64,000 nt of DNA from Vulcanisaeta sp. JCM 16159 (GCF_001316265.1 NZ_BBDN01000001.1:186001-250000), one strand, 5' to 3'; positions 1 to 9,828 are shown, counted from the stretch's first letter. The notes: generated from the sequence alone by a model not told the origin. Program-made: numbers and translations.

Positions 1-25
1 TTAAGTCATGAACTCATAATAGGGC

Positions 26-696
26 ATGGGTTTTGATCTCAGGAAGGAACTTCTGAGGCTGTTGAAGGAGGATGAGGAGTTTAGGTATGCGGTAATGGCT
101 TATTAGGCATCAGTGATCTTAAGTCCTCAGTTGATAACCTAGTTAAGGCTATTACTGATTTAAAGGATGTCGTTGCTAAACATGGCGAGGAGATAAGTGA
201 AATGAGAAAAGCCGTAGAAGAGCTTAGGAAGGTTATAGAGACATTAAGTGAGGATATTAAGAGGCATGGAGAGGTTATACTCATTATGCATAGTAGTATT
301 GAGAAGCTAACATCATCAGTAACGGCATTGGGTTACCGTTATGGACTGTTCACCGAGGAGGCTTTTAGGGAGTCCATTAAGTACTTAGTCAGTGACCTAC
401 TTAGGGTTTACCAGGTTAGGCGTTGGACCTATTATGATGGTGAGGGTTTCGTGTTCGGTCATCCCTTGGTCATTGATGTTGACGTTCTTGTTAGGGATAA
501 TGAGCACATACTCGTTGAGTACAAGGCGAGCATTGACCGTGGCGACGTGGCTGAATTATATAGGGAGGGAATCCTATATGAGAGGGTCAATAAGGTGAAG
601 CCAAGACTACTCATCGTTGGTCCAGCGATTAGGAAGAGGGCGCTTGAGTTGGCTAGGGAATTAGGTGTTGAGGTTAGGGCTTCCGAGGTTATTTAG
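26..696 (+). CDS. Coiled-coil protein with PD-(D/E)XK nuclease-like C-terminus (frameshifted)
   Basis: The gene starts at the ATG at 26 (MGFDLRKELLRLLKEDEEF) and the frame breaks near 101, where one G appears to be missing (GGCTTATTAGGC should follow ATG as GGG). The rest continues in frame to 696, giving about 223 residues. The N-terminal half is a charged heptad coiled coil. The C-terminal half shows a VIDVDVLVRD strand followed by ILVEYKAS, the D...(D/E)xK arrangement of PD-(D/E)XK nuclease folds. Archaeal proteins with this coiled-coil plus nuclease-like layout are common and mostly uncharacterised. Substrate and role are unknown. The stop lies 4 bp from the convergent MFS gene. Confidence 0.7.
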
Positions 697-699
697 CCA

Positions 700-1920
700 T
701 TACTCAATTACAGTTACCCCTCCACGCATTGGCTTTGGGTTGGGGAAGAACCTTCTGTATAGGGCTATGTTTATGACATTCACAATGAAGGCTATGGCGA
801 ATGGTACTGGTATTGGTAGGTAATCGAGCATGGGTCCCGCCGCTGTGGTTGCCGTTGCTGATGGTAGTAATCGCGCCGCCTGATTAACGCCAGACACTGT
901 TGACCTGCTGCCTCTGCCCACGAGCTCCATCATCAAGGCCTGCTGTGGAGCTAATGACGATACTCTAAACATTACATAAATCACGTACGTTACCACAGCC
1001 AAGTAAAGCGTCGTTGAGAATGGAATGAGAATTAACGCAATCGTAGATATTATCCTCGGAATAATTATGGCGTCCCTAAGCCCAAAGATCCTCGAGAATA
1101 TTGGCGCCGTGAGCGATGTAAAGGCTGCTGCTAGACCACCTATGAAGAATATATCACCAACAACGCCATTGCTCACGTGAAGGACCATCTTAAATATTAT
1201 TGGTAAGAATGGCGTTATTAATCCCTGGGCTGTGCCATTCAACGCACCGACTATCGCGAACCTCTTTATGTACGTTAAATCCCTCCTGATCTGCTGGGTC
1301 ATGGTCCTGGAATTACCATTTGGATCGTCATTAGTTCGATACTTAGGTTTATGTTCCTCCTTAATTGGTAATACCACGAAGAGGCTAATCGCCGATAATG
1401 CAAGAGCCGCGTAGAATGCGTCTCGATAGCTAAGGTTGGCTAATAATGCCCCGATTGCCGATGCCGTTCCAGATACTAGGTTGAATACTGCATATACCAT
1501 GGACCTATCCATGCCCTCGGTCTTATCGGCCAATATAGCCGTTTGGACGGGCGCGGCCACGGCACCAACACTACCACTAGCCAGTGCACCCGCGGTCCCG
1601 AAGCCTCCCAATGCAGCTGCAAGTAGGAGCAATGGGTAATACCTGGTGATTAGGAGTATTGCCGTGGCTATCGGCAGGAAGGCAAGCGTCAGTAGTAGGA
1701 TCACCTTCCTACTGTACTTATCACCCAACCTACCAAAGAGGAGTGAGAGGAGTGGTGCCGTGAATGCGCCAACACCAAAGAAAATGCCAACCTCAGTTAA
1801 TGATAAATGCAGGTAGTAGTACAGGTAAAGCCCAGTAACTACGCCAAGCGCGCCACCGGCCACGCTCCTCAAGCCCCTGGAGGCAAGAAGCAACCAAACA
1901 TCCCTATCCCAATTGCACAA
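700..1920 (-). CDS. Major facilitator superfamily transporter
   Basis: This 406-residue protein has about 12 hydrophobic segments. The motif-A loop between helices 2 and 3 (GRLGDKYSRKVILL) is the gating signature of MFS permeases. A shorter related loop occurs in the second half (FSRIFGLRDAI). The Asn/Gly/Asp-rich stretch around residue 200 (KPKYRTNDDPNG) is the central cytoplasmic loop between the two six-helix bundles. The family moves small solutes or drugs using ion gradients; the substrate cannot be read from the sequence. The length is normal and the frame is intact, so unlike many neighbours it needs no repair. It appears to be monocistronic. Confidence 0.9.
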   Translation of the reverse strand: MCNWDRDVWLLLASRGLRSVAGGALGVVTGLYLYYYLHLSLTEVGIFFGVGAFTAPLLSLLFGRLGDKYSRKVILLLTLAFLPIATAILLITRYYPLLLLAAALGGFGTAGALASGSVGAVAAPVQTAILADKTEGMDRSMVYAVFNLVSGTASAIGALLANLSYRDAFYAALALSAISLFVVLPIKEEHKPKYRTNDDPNGNSRTMTQQIRRDLTYIKRFAIVGALNGTAQGLITPFLPIIFKMVLHVSNGVVGDIFFIGGLAAAFTSLTAPIFSRIFGLRDAIIIPRIISTIALILIPFSTTLYLAVVTYVIYVMFRVSSLAPQQALMMELVGRGSRSTVSGVNQAARLLPSATATTAAGPMLDYLPIPVPFAIAFIVNVINIALYRRFFPNPKPMRGGVTVIE

Positions 1921-2267
1921 TCGATATCAAAAACAAATCCATATAAAAACCAAATTCTCTGTACACTTAGCGATACCTAGAAACAACCTTACTTATTGAT
2001 TGAGCAATTGAATAATTCAAACCAATACCCACCCTAAACAACGAACCAACTAATGAACTCACCAGTGCGATACCAATAAGCAATGCCTAAATAACTACCA
2101 GAATAAATATTGCCAGGTACTACTTAGGATCAATACTGTTATGATAATTATTACGAGATGGCCCGTGAAGACCTAAAATGCTCATGTAAATGAGGGATAA
2201 CTCGTGACTATTCACATTTTAGAGAAACAGCATGCATTCTTACTCTTAATACATCATTATTACATAA
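1921..2267. other. Gene-free stretch between MFS and DUF973 genes
   Basis: About 350 bases of AT-rich sequence with stops in all frames. It must contain the promoter of the leftward MFS gene, whose start codon is at 1920. The minus strand at 1940-1960 is AT-rich, but I could not pick one TATA box with confidence. No RNA gene or repeat is apparent. Confidence 0.4.
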
Positions 2268-2891
2268 TTACATACCCTTTATCTTTTCCTCAACAACCCT
2301 CTTAACTTCACCAATACCCGTTATCGTCAGGACAACGCCCACAAGCCCTATTATTGCGGCGAGTATGTTCGGCGTTACTAATATAACTGCAGAAACAATA
2401 ACCAGGATAGCGCCAATCCTTAAATGATCTACATTAAACTCCGAACCTAGCCTATAAAGCGCCACTAGGATTAATACGTATATTACTAACGCCACAACAC
2501 TATCCACCACACGCAATAGAAGAAATATTGATTGAGAAACGTCTACGAGAATGAAGTATAAGCCCTCCGCCAGGAGCAAGGGACTAATCACGAGTAATAA
2601 AATAACCCCTAACCTACCTATCCCATACCTCGCACTATCGGCTTTCGTAAGTTCATTAAATCCCCTATACATGTAGTGATAAAGTACTGGTAAACCAACA
2701 GCAACCTCGGCCACCTGGAGTATGCCGTAACCACGTATCATGGCTTCAATAGACATTGAACCAAGTAGGTTTATTACGAGCAACGCTATACCGTATATAA
2801 TACCAAGCATTACACCGATATTTATACCGGTTTGAATACGGGAAACACCATTATAAATAAATATCAACCTCTGATTAACCTGCCCAGACAT
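2268..2891 (-). CDS. DUF973-like membrane protein
   Basis: This 207-residue protein has about six hydrophobic segments. It carries a conserved core seen in the genes at 2907-3551 and 18464-19137: an N-terminal IYNGVSRI..G stretch, ADSARYGIGRLGV in the middle, ALYRLGSEF before the penultimate helices, and a cytoplasmic EVKRVVEEKI tail. These features fit the crenarchaeal DUF973 family, which has no known function. It is the last of two tandem DUF973 genes read leftward, with a 15-bp gap, so it is probably co-transcribed with its paralogue. Family assignment is from recall of the pattern. Confidence 0.6.
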   Translation of the reverse strand: MSGQVNQRLIFIYNGVSRIQTGINIGVMLGIIYGIALLVINLLGSMSIEAMIRGYGILQVAEVAVGLPVLYHYMYRGFNELTKADSARYGIGRLGVILLLVISPLLLAEGLYFILVDVSQSIFLLLRVVDSVVALVIYVLILVALYRLGSEFNVDHLRIGAILVIVSAVILVTPNILAAIIGLVGVVLTITGIGEVKRVVEEKIKGM

Positions 2892-2906
2892 TCATAATCA
2901 CCACAA

Positions 2907-3551
2907 TCAATGACCAGCAATAATCCTCTCAACGCTCTTCTTAACCTCATTAAGGCTTACGAGAATCAGCACAAAGCCAATAAGGCCTATGATGCCCCCT
3001 ATAATTTCAATCACGGGTATCACTGAAAGTAGGGTGGCAAATAATGAAATAATAATACCGGCGGTTAGGTAGCCCACGCTGAAGTAATCGCCAAGCCTAT
3101 ACAGGGCTATGTACATGAGCAATTCGAATACGAAGCCGACAATAATTGTCACCACACTCAATACCAGGAAGGTTGAGTAGGAGGCCCTTAGCACGAGGAG
3201 GAGTGCGTCCTCCGGAATGAGAGCTAGGCTTAGTGCCAATGAACCAATGGCACCGAGTGCGCCAATACCGTACCTATCCTTATCCGCCATCGCCAAGTAG
3301 GTAAAGCCCCCGTACATGAAAAAGTAAGTGAAAGGAATGCCTAGAACACCGATTACTATGAAAAATATGCCGAAATTATGTATAAGGGCGGCAACATTAT
3401 CGTCACTGGCTAGGATAAAGATCGCGAGGATTATGATAAGCAATACACCTAGGCCTATACCAGCTATATAACCATCAAAAATCCTCGAAACACCATGATA
3501 AAGATAAATCATCCTCTCCTTATCACCACCCTGCCCTCCACCACTAGCCAT
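2907..3551 (-). CDS. DUF973-like membrane protein (tandem paralogue)
   Basis: This 214-residue protein shares its layout with the downstream gene: a polar N-terminus, LYHGVSRIFDGYIAG, ADKDRYGIGALGAIG, ALYRLGDYFSVGYL, a Gly-rich last helix and a NEVKKSVERI tail. It has about six membrane segments. The upstream neighbour on the same strand, 53 bp away, is the HTH/TPR-like gene at 3605-5025. A second DUF973 plus HTH/TPR pairing occurs at 18.4-20.2 kb, which suggests a functional link. Function is unknown. Confidence 0.6.
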   Translation of the reverse strand: MASGGGQGGDKERMIYLYHGVSRIFDGYIAGIGLGVLLIIILAIFILASDDNVAALIHNFGIFFIVIGVLGIPFTYFFMYGGFTYLAMADKDRYGIGALGAIGSLALSLALIPEDALLLVLRASYSTFLVLSVVTIIVGFVFELLMYIALYRLGDYFSVGYLTAGIIISLFATLLSVIPVIEIIGGIIGLIGFVLILVSLNEVKKSVERIIAGH

Positions 3552-3604
3552 TATCGCCCTAAATGATTAGGAATTATTTAAGAATTTTGCAAATCACGAC
3601 ATAA

Positions 3605-5025
3605 TCACAAAATCAGCAGTAACTTGGGCAACCTACACGTTAATATTTCGTAAACTACTGAGCGTAATTCACGGTTAATGACCTTGCCCAGTGACCTGTC
3701 GCTGCCCAGCTTGAGTAACTGGATTAATTGGTTAACGAGGTTCCCAAGCATTGCTAACCTCATACTCACATAATCAGCACTTACGAAATCTCTTTTACCC
3801 AGGAATAATTCGAGCAATTCCTTAAGAAATTTATGAACCTCCCCACCATCACCGTCATTGATAATTTTGTATGCCTCGTCAAACCTACCAACCCCTATTA
3901 GAAGCACGGCCATCAACAACCTAACCTTACCTAGGTTGGCACTATCATTAATTGATGAGTAGTACCTAAGTGAGTCATATAGGCTCCAACCACTTATCGA
4001 TTCGAGATACCGCGGATAATCAGCACAGTCCGCGTTACCGAGTATTACCGACTTCACGTAATTATGAATAGACGACGCAGTAAATGATTCCTCACCCAGC
4101 CTAATAGATTCATTTAAAACATTTAGGAAATGACGGGACGCCTCGGCGTAATTACCCACCATGTAGTTAACAACCCCCAACCTATCCAAGATCTCCAGCG
4201 CCGCACGGCGCCTAGTCATTTCATCCATGGCGCACTTACTTAAGGTGTTTAAGCCTCGTTTAGGTCCTTGATTGCTTCCTCATAATTACCCATGCCGGTC
4301 AACGCCTGGGCCTTAGTACTCAATAGCCTGACCCTTAGGTAACACGTGACCTCAAGTAGCCACGGCTTACGAAGCCGTCACCAATGTGAAGCATTAACCC
4401 AGTGTAATTAATAATGCAGTTTTTGATCAATTCCTTATTAACTGAAATGGCCTGATTAATGAATGGCATTAAACCCAATGGATCAGCCCTCCTCACCGCG
4501 TAACTTAATCCATCAATGGCACTGCAGTAATCACCAACCCTAAACCCGATGATGAACGCCCTAACCCCATACTTACGGGCAAGCTCTACAACGTTAGACT
4601 CAAAACCAAACCTAGCCAGCCTGAGGCACACCTCGAGAACCTCCTTGGAGATGCCTCCAGGGAAGTTAGGTACTCGGCGTATTTATAGCCGTACTCGGCA
4701 ATGGCAACATCCCTCTCAAGACTACGCGGCCTAGCCTATAATATTCATAGAGCTTGCCGTACGCCTCAACCTCACAATCAATGCTCAGGGCCTCCTTAAG
4801 GCCTGCTTCATTGAGCTTAACGGTATTGCCCTCCATGGTAATCAATTCACTTACGTAGTTCATTATATCATTGATCGAGGCCCCAATAATATCCGCTAAC
4901 TCTCTGAGGCTTACGGTCTCCAGTATTGAGAGCACCTTGACTATTAACTCCCTTAAGCCGCAGGGCATGGTTAACCAGTCATAAACATGGCTAAGAGCAC
5001 CAATAAACCTACCATGACTAAACAA
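3605..5025 (-). CDS. HTH plus TPR-like helical-repeat protein (multiple frameshifts)
   Basis: Three reading frames in succession make one protein. Positions 5025-4666 hold an N-terminal winged-helix-like region (VSLRELADIIGASINDIMNYV) and a KLYEYYRLGRVVL stretch. A frame shift leads into RDVAIAEYGYKYAEY, then 4631-4335 (RKYGVRAFIIGFRVGDYCSAIDG). Another shift passes through KAQALTGMGNYEEAI, a TPR-type helix pair, into 4228-3605. The C-terminus is ILTCRLPKLLLIL. Its paralogue at 19245-20209 ends almost identically (MKCQIPKLLLLLP). The breaks look like single-base losses, but with several in one gene real decay cannot be excluded. It may be a signalling regulator with a protein-binding solenoid; this is inference. 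Confidence 0.55.
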
Positions 5026-5037
5026 ACCATTGAGTCA

Positions 5038-5543
5038 TTACCCAAGCCCCAGCCCAAGATCAAGATTTACGTCAATAGAGAACCTCCTCTTAACTTCATC
5101 AATTAAGCTTTGTATAATCGGTACTCTAGCTCTGACCTCATCAATGTCAATCCTAACCTCATGAAAACCATTAACATGAAGAAAATATGCAGCATCCCAA
5201 GCCCTCCATGTAGCATCTCCCAATCTATGCGCAGCCTTATCCAGTAGCTTACGGTCCACCTGCCTCTGCTTAATGCTTCCCTAGCCTCATCAAGACCCCT
5301 GGCAATAGCTAAAGCCTTTACCGCCTTCTCCACAGCCTTATACAACTTCTCACTGGCCTGGACGATATCGCCCTTACCAACAAAACCCAAACCCTCATTA
5401 AACATTTCCAGGGCTAACTTGGCATGTCTCCTCGCCTCGGTCTCATTTAATGCTTGGCCCATATTAAATTCGTTAATGCAGGCATGATATAAATCTTCCT
5501 TTCTTAAGACCTCAGAAACCGCATTATTAGTGATTAACCACAA
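5038..5543 (-). CDS. PaREP1 family (HEPN superfamily) protein, frameshifted
   Basis: The first frame (5543 to about 5250) gives ARRHAKLALEMFNEG, GDIVQASEKLYKAVEKAVK and DEAREALSRGRWT. The second frame (from about 5259 to 5038) gives LLDKAAHRLGD, WRAWDAAYFLHVNGFHE and RARVPIIQSL. Joined, they form the full PaREP1 signature, a repeat-gene family first named in Pyrobaculum and related to HEPN domains. The frame break at RGRWT/RKLLDK is one or two bases. PaREP1 function is unknown; HEPN relatives are often RNases in toxin modules, but the RX4-6H catalytic motif is not obvious here. A second PaREP1-like fragment sits at 34380-34649. Confidence 0.75.
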
Positions 5544-5572
5544 TGACCAGTTACCGAATGTGCTCAGTCGAA

Positions 5573-6127
5573 TTAATTACCGCACCTAATTAGTAGTTGA
5601 AGCCCCGGTGCGTATATGCCGAGAACCTCATGCCCATACTTAATCACGTATATCCAACGCAAGCCCTCAGGTGCGTAAAAGAATACGTTCATGTACCTGC
5701 CATTAACAAGGAATAGCCCCATGCCGAGCGGGCCGTAGTAGAAGCCCTCAATCCTCATGGCCTGCGTCACGTTAATAACGCATATATTAGCCGTTGATAA
5801 ATTCACGATGAACCTGCCCGTGGGCAAATAGAGGGTAAGTGTGTTATTGACTATGGAGTAGCCGTACTTACCAGGGAGCGTGATTAATGGGCTGAACACG
5901 TTAATCACAATAACGACGATGAAGATTACCACGGTAATAATCATGACCCTATTAAAGACCCTTAACTTACCCCTGTCCTTAATATGCCTAATACCCAACA
6001 TCCATATAAGCACTAGTATTACCAACGGCACCACCGCCGGCAATACAGCTATAACAAATAGGGTGCTCCAATTACTCATGACAAGCCTGAATATATCCCA
6101 GGAAGTCAGGAAGAAACTCTGCATCAT
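5573..6127 (-). CDS. Membrane-anchored hypothetical protein
   Basis: This 184-residue protein has two strong N-terminal membrane helices (about residues 20-46 and 58-84) followed by a roughly 95-residue extracellular domain rich in beta-type sequence. That domain contains sequons such as NNT, NLS and NVT. I do not recognise the family. The divergent gene at 6470-6916 has the same plan (two helices, then a soluble tail ending in Cys/Gly-rich sequence) and may be a distant relative. Confidence 0.6.
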   Translation of the reverse strand: MMQSFFLTSWDIFRLVMSNWSTLFVIAVLPAVVPLVILVLIWMLGIRHIKDRGKLRVFNRVMIITVVIFIVVIVINVFSPLITLPGKYGYSIVNNTLTLYLPTGRFIVNLSTANICVINVTQAMRIEGFYYGPLGMGLFLVNGRYMNVFFYAPEGLRWIYVIKYGHEVLGIYAPGLQLLIRCGN

Positions 6128-6132
6128 AGTAA

Positions 6133-6396
6133 GTCACCAATATCCCCCATTACTCAAAAGCGCCTTAAAAAGCTCCTTCTTCCTAGATGACAACTTCACC
6201 GGCGAATCCCTAAACCTCCTGAGGAAAACATGTGAAAACCATCAACAGAGATATTCAATTCGTGAAGCCAAAAGCTCTCAACTCGCTTTGAAATTGGCAA
6301 TAGTGCTATGGCCGACATTGCAGTTAAAGCCTTTAACAACTCTCTACGTGTTATGGCATCCCTAATGTCTCTCTGGAACTTTTCCTCTAGCGGCAC
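6133..6396 (-). CDS. Small hypothetical protein, leaderless, frameshifted
   Basis: The start is a GTG at 6396 (VPLEEKFQRDIRDAITRREL). The frame breaks near 6229, where one T seems to be missing from a TTTT run. It then reads LRRFRDSPVKLSSRKKELF and ends at 6133, giving about 87 residues. A TATA box 22-32 bases upstream on the same strand places transcription start at or next to the GTG, the leaderless arrangement common in Crenarchaeota. The central stretch ALTAMSAIALLP is hydrophobic and follows TRRELLK, which loosely resembles a Tat-type signal but is internal. Function is unknown. Confidence 0.45.
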
Positions 6397-6417
6397 ATCA
6401 TCTTTTAAAAAAAAGTT

Positions 6418-6428
6418 TATAAATCTTA
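6418..6428 (-). promoter_or_regulatory. TATA box for the small gene at 6133-6396
   Basis: The minus strand reads GATTTATAAAC, a near-consensus archaeal TATA element. It is centred about 27 bases upstream of the GTG at 6396, so the transcript is predicted to be leaderless. Confidence 0.55.
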
Positions 6429-6469
6429 CCCAGATTAACTCAGTACTTGTGAGGATTTGTTTTAGTAAA

Positions 6470-6916
6470 ATGGGCTTAATAACTCCCATCTTAATACTTA
6501 TCATACCTATTAGCATCATGGTACCCTTAAGCACGTATGAATTAATTCCGCCATTAATCACGCTGACCATTGCGTTTTTAGTACTTATTTTAGCGGTCAT
6601 AATCGGCGTGCTCATGCTATTCCCTAGAGACTGTAGATTACTAGGTGACTATGTCGAGCTTAGTACGTATTTATGTAGGGAGAAATTTAAGGTGGTTGAA
6701 GTAATTAATGAGAAGGATAGATTAAGGGATTATTCCGTCATCGTCCCCATCGGCTTTAGGGCTTACCCGTTAATTAATGGCTGGGGCTTTGGCGGTAATA
6801 TTCCCGGTGGCATCTTCGTATTCTCAACAGGTGATTGCGACTCCAGGTGGAGGTTGATGAAGTTATTGGATGATAATGGTAGGGAGTTTTACGCAATCGT
6901 ATGTTGTGGTTCGTAG
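6470..6916 (+). CDS. Membrane-anchored hypothetical protein
   Basis: I chose the ATG at 6470 (MGLITPILILII) because the longer upstream frame runs antisense over the small gene at 6133-6396. The 148-residue product has two N-terminal membrane helices and a soluble C-terminal domain. That domain contains IVPIGFRAYPLINGWGFG and ends in YAIVCCGS. No recognised motif is present. The layout matches the divergent gene at 5573-6127. Confidence 0.5.
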   Translation: MGLITPILILIIPISIMVPLSTYELIPPLITLTIAFLVLILAVIIGVLMLFPRDCRLLGDYVELSTYLCREKFKVVEVINEKDRLRDYSVIVPIGFRAYPLINGWGFGGNIPGGIFVFSTGDCDSRWRLMKLLDDNGREFYAIVCCGS

Positions 6917-6942
6917 GATATTTACTGCAAAATATGGAGTAA

Positions 6943-8129
6943 TTACTTATGTAGGTATTTCGTTAATTCGTTTACCACCTCCTCGCCCGTGATGTTTATC
7001 GACCCCTTATTAATCATGGTCTCGAGGACCCAGTAGTAAGCAGGTAATTGGTAGGCGTAGTCACCGCCCACCCACTCCTCGCTTGGTAGTTGTGAGAGAG
7101 ACTTTCCTATGATGCGCATTAACACGTTATCCTCAATGAGTGGTTCGTCACTAAGCATTGCGCCGTACATCAAATCGTCAGGCCTTGGTTCACCCACCTT
7201 AAACCTAATCCTGGCTATTAATGTCGATACGTCTGGCAAATTGAGGATTAATGCTTCCCTATACATTAAGTTCCTCACGTGATTTATGATACCTTTTAAC
7301 CAGGTCCCTAGGTCCCAGTTATAATTCGTCGCCAGGTCCATCAACGCCCTAACATTACCACCAAGTAGTTGCCAAAGTAGGCTGTGCTCAATATCAACAT
7401 TACTCATTAACTGTTTCTTAACATCATGAGCAACATCAAGGAAGGCATCACGCGGTAGGTTCCAGAGGAGCATTGTCATTAAACCTCCCTTACCCCTATA
7501 CCTCCACGCGAGTTCCGCCGCTGACTGATCGCTTATTGATATGAATACCTTAACGTACTTATCACCCCATGGAGCCTCACCCAAAGGCTTACCCTCAAAT
7601 TCGCCGGCATACATCGTGATTAGTTCCTGAACAGCACCACGCCCAACGCCTCCAGACATGAACCACCTATCCAGGTCATCATGTATTATTAGAACGTTGT
7701 TAACCCCATGCAACTCCCTAATGTAATTCCATAAGACCTTAGCTAACTCAATCACCTGACCAACACCGACCGTAACCCCATTATGGTTGCCGAAAGCCTA
7801 TTGAGAAGGTCGTTGACCAACCCACCAATGCCTAGTGCACCCGGCATTATAATGTCGGTAACCCTACTCTCGTAATTCACATAAATAACTGCGGTATCAC
7901 CTACCCCAACAGCCCTGAGAGACTTGGCAAGCAGGTTCAACAGCGTTGTCTTGCCCGCACCAAGTGGTCCATAGATAATCCTGACGCCGCCAATACGTAG
8001 GTCATTTAGTAGGTTCGTTATTTCGTTATGCCTATCCTTGAATTTAACGGTAATGTTTGGGGCACCTAGTATTAATTGTTGGGATTGTATCCATTGAATT
8101 AAGGCATTAATATCAGCAACATTAATCAC
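6943..8129 (-). CDS. Archaeal P-loop ATPase (frameshifted)
   Basis: The N-terminal frame (8129 to 7752) holds the Walker A motif GPLGAGKTTLL at about residues 53-63. The C-terminal frame (7755 to 6943) begins with VIELAKVLWNYI and holds Walker B as NVLIIHDDLDRW. A polar segment follows, VFISISDQSA, in the sensor position. The two frames overlap by a few bases at about 7755-7790 and clearly encode one protein of about 390 residues with a helical C-terminal domain. This layout fits the archaeal AAA-type STAND-like ATPases, many of which accompany toxin or mobile genes. The substrate is unknown. The gene appears to be single. Confidence 0.7.
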
Positions 8130-8329
8130 GCGTTAATAGATTAGTAAGTTGTTTATTTATATTTCATGGACAATAACGAAGTAGTTTAATGATTAATGGA
8201 ATTAAGGGCTCAACAATATCATAGAACAACTACCTAACGTGCAGTGCGTCTTTAATAATCACGGCTTAATACTGATTATTAGGTAGAGCAATGCTTATTT
8301 TAATCCCTCCGTAAACATGAGTACTAACG

Positions 8330-8455
8330 ATGGAGGTTAAGGGCATTAAACAAGCGATTAGGGAGAGGATTTGGAGGTTGCTTGAGGAGAGGAATGCGGC
8401 GTCATTCCCAAGGCTGCCAGGGATTATAACTGGTGCCCGGCTATGCGTAGGATAA
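8330..8455 (+). pseudogene. N-terminal remnant of 5-formyltetrahydrofolate cyclo-ligase
   Basis: The ATG at 8330 opens MEVKGIKQAIRERIWRLLEE followed by RNAASFPR. This is the usual beginning of archaeal 5-formyltetrahydrofolate cyclo-ligase family proteins. After FPR, where family members continue with a P-x-x-G-R-I-P-N-F type stretch, the sequence diverges into LPGIITGARL and stops at 8455. The matching C-terminal part of the same family lies 7.7 kb away at 16192-16440. It is therefore one end of a disrupted gene. Assignment is by recall of the family pattern. Confidence 0.6.
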
Positions 8456-8576
8456 TTTATGATCATTTTGGCAATATATTGATTTTTGCTCTCCGGCGCC
8501 TGGGGTTTGGGAATAAAGATTGAGGGGGTGTGGTTTAATGCCTTGATTTTGAAACGCTTGTTGTTTTAGGCGGTGG

Positions 8577-9021
8577 TTACGTCTTCGAATGAGTAGTCGC
8601 CAGGCGCTTCTTCCCTAACGCGTGCCTTGGCTTAACGCCGTCCTCATTGCCCTCCTCCTCGATTGAGTATGTGATTGCCCCGTCGCCGTCCACCACGCAC
8701 GTGGTCAGTGTATCCACAGCTTTGCTGGCTCAATCATTGACCCTCATTAACAACTCGATTATGTGCCTCATTGTCCTGCTTAGGGTAATCTCACGCTCGC
8801 CGGCTTCGCCTCCACATACGTACCTTACCCTGACTGTTTTCGCCTCACTACCCACTAGGATGTAGGTTGCCCTGTACCTAGGCTTGAGGATGTAGCTGTT
8901 CAACACCTTAACATTCTTAAAGACCTCGACATCCATGTCCAGGACTTCTAGGTGGTAATTGCCTTGGCACTCCATGGTTATGGCGTTGCCGATTTGCTGG
9001 TTTGGCGGGGCTATGTAGGTT
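8577..9021 (-). pseudogene. PaREP2-type fragment with internal stop
   Basis: Read on the minus strand, one frame encodes YIAPPNQQIGNAITMECQG, then NYHLEVLDMDVEVFKNVKVL, RYRATYILVGSEAKTV, VRYVCGG and LSRTMRHIIELLM. A TGA follows at 8730-8732, after which the same frame continues with KAVDTLTTCVV and ITYSIEEEG to a stop at 8577. This resembles the N-terminal part of PaREP2-type proteins of Pyrobaculum relatives. The internal stop and missing C-terminus point to a decayed copy. It overlaps antisense the start region of the membrane gene at 9067. Confidence 0.45.
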
Positions 9022-9066
9022 GCGTCCTCGTTAAGCTTTAAGTTGGGTGCTTTTTGTGGCGCCTCA

Positions 9067-9450
9067 ATGAGCCTTGCCAGGCACTTGCTTGCCGGTTTTG
9101 TTGGTGCCCTGTTTTTCTTAGCCCTCTACCTGCTCTTTGTTTGGCTTCAGTTCCGCCTGCTCGCCAGCCCAGAGTTCATGCGCGCCCTCGGTTTGTACTC
9201 ATTGCTCGTGTTTCACATCAATCGCCTAGGCATCGACCTAGTGCCAATAATCATTGATGCCGTTGTTTTAGCCGTACTTGTACTGACAAACCTCGGCTCA
9301 TTAAATGCGTTGGCTAAGGCTTTGAAAATGACGGCAATCGTCTCCGTAACAATCGCCTCAACAGCCTCGCTCGCCTACTCGCTCATTATTCACGGGTCCA
9401 TTGAGGTTGAGCGTCGTGAGTGCCTGAATTTCTCGGCTGGGGGCGTTTAG
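9067..9450 (+). CDS. Small multi-pass membrane protein
   Basis: I chose the ATG at 9067 (MSLARHLLAGFVG) over the upstream GTG because the extra residues are not conserved-looking and run over the antisense PaREP2 fragment. The 127-residue product has four predicted membrane helices and a short polar tail (VERRECLNFSAGGV). No family is recognised. GC content is higher than in the metabolic genes, as in the rest of this accessory block. Confidence 0.5.
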   Translation: MSLARHLLAGFVGALFFLALYLLFVWLQFRLLASPEFMRALGLYSLLVFHINRLGIDLVPIIIDAVVLAVLVLTNLGSLNALAKALKMTAIVSVTIASTASLAYSLIIHGSIEVERRECLNFSAGGV

Positions 9451-9543
9451 GGAATTCCTAAAAGGAGGTATGTTGGGACTCGTGGGGCGACTCGATGAGA
9501 CGGGCTCGAGTCACTAAAGCCGTCGGCCAAGCCCATCCACTGG

Positions 9544-9664
9544 TGGGGCGGATCACACTCCCACAGCCCTTCGGCTGTGGGTATCGACCTTCCTCGGCTT
9601 CGCTAGACCCCTCGGCACGAGACACGAGTCAGGCTGAGCATTACGGAACTCACTCACCGCCCTA
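9544..9664 (+). ncRNA. Structured RNA unit 1 of 3 (candidate)
   Basis: The unit opens with TGGGGCGG (9544-9551) and closes with CCGCCCTA (9657-9664), which pair along all eight positions with one G-U wobble. Inside, CCCACAGCC and GGCTGTGGG (9560-9568 and 9573-9581) form a perfect 9-bp hairpin around a CTTC tetraloop. The roughly 75 bases between the hairpin and the closing strand differ from units 2 and 3. I see no clear TATA box upstream of this copy. An extra hairpin (GACTCG/CGAGTC, 9488-9511) precedes it after another TGGGGCG. No protein frame explains the pattern. Confidence 0.5.
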
Positions 9665-9681
9665 GCCACCCTTAATTTTAG

Positions 9682-9691
9682 AAATATAAAT
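9682..9691 (+). promoter_or_regulatory. TATA box of structured RNA unit 2
   Basis: AAATATAAAT is centred about 21 bases before the first base of unit 2. This is the spacing expected for an archaeal promoter starting transcription at the closing stem. Confidence 0.45.
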
Positions 9692-9707
9692 CTTAAGTCG
9701 TGGCTAG

Positions 9708-9810
9708 TGGGGCGGAGACCACTCCCACGGCCTTACGGCCGAGGGGTTGTACCGGGGTCTTGTCCCGCTCCGCGTGCGATTAACCGCTAACCCACTGCCT
9801 TACCGCCCCA
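9708..9810 (+). ncRNA. Structured RNA unit 2 of 3 (candidate)
   Basis: TGGGGCGG (9708-9715) and CCGCCCCA (9803-9810) form a perfect 8-bp closing stem. The internal hairpin is CCCACGGCC / GGCCGAGGG (9724-9732 and 9737-9745) with a TTAC loop. Compared with unit 1 the inner pairs have changed on both sides (AG/CT to GG/CC), which is compensatory change. The 56-base stretch that follows is unlike the other two units. It has its own TATA box. Confidence 0.55.
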
Positions 9811-9828
9811 ACCCCCCTCACTCATAGA

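Noticed and set aside
5880-6365. 161-codon plus-strand frame
   Set aside because: It runs antisense across the membrane protein at 5573-6127 and the small leaderless gene at 6133-6396, with Ile/Thr/Asn-rich shadow composition.
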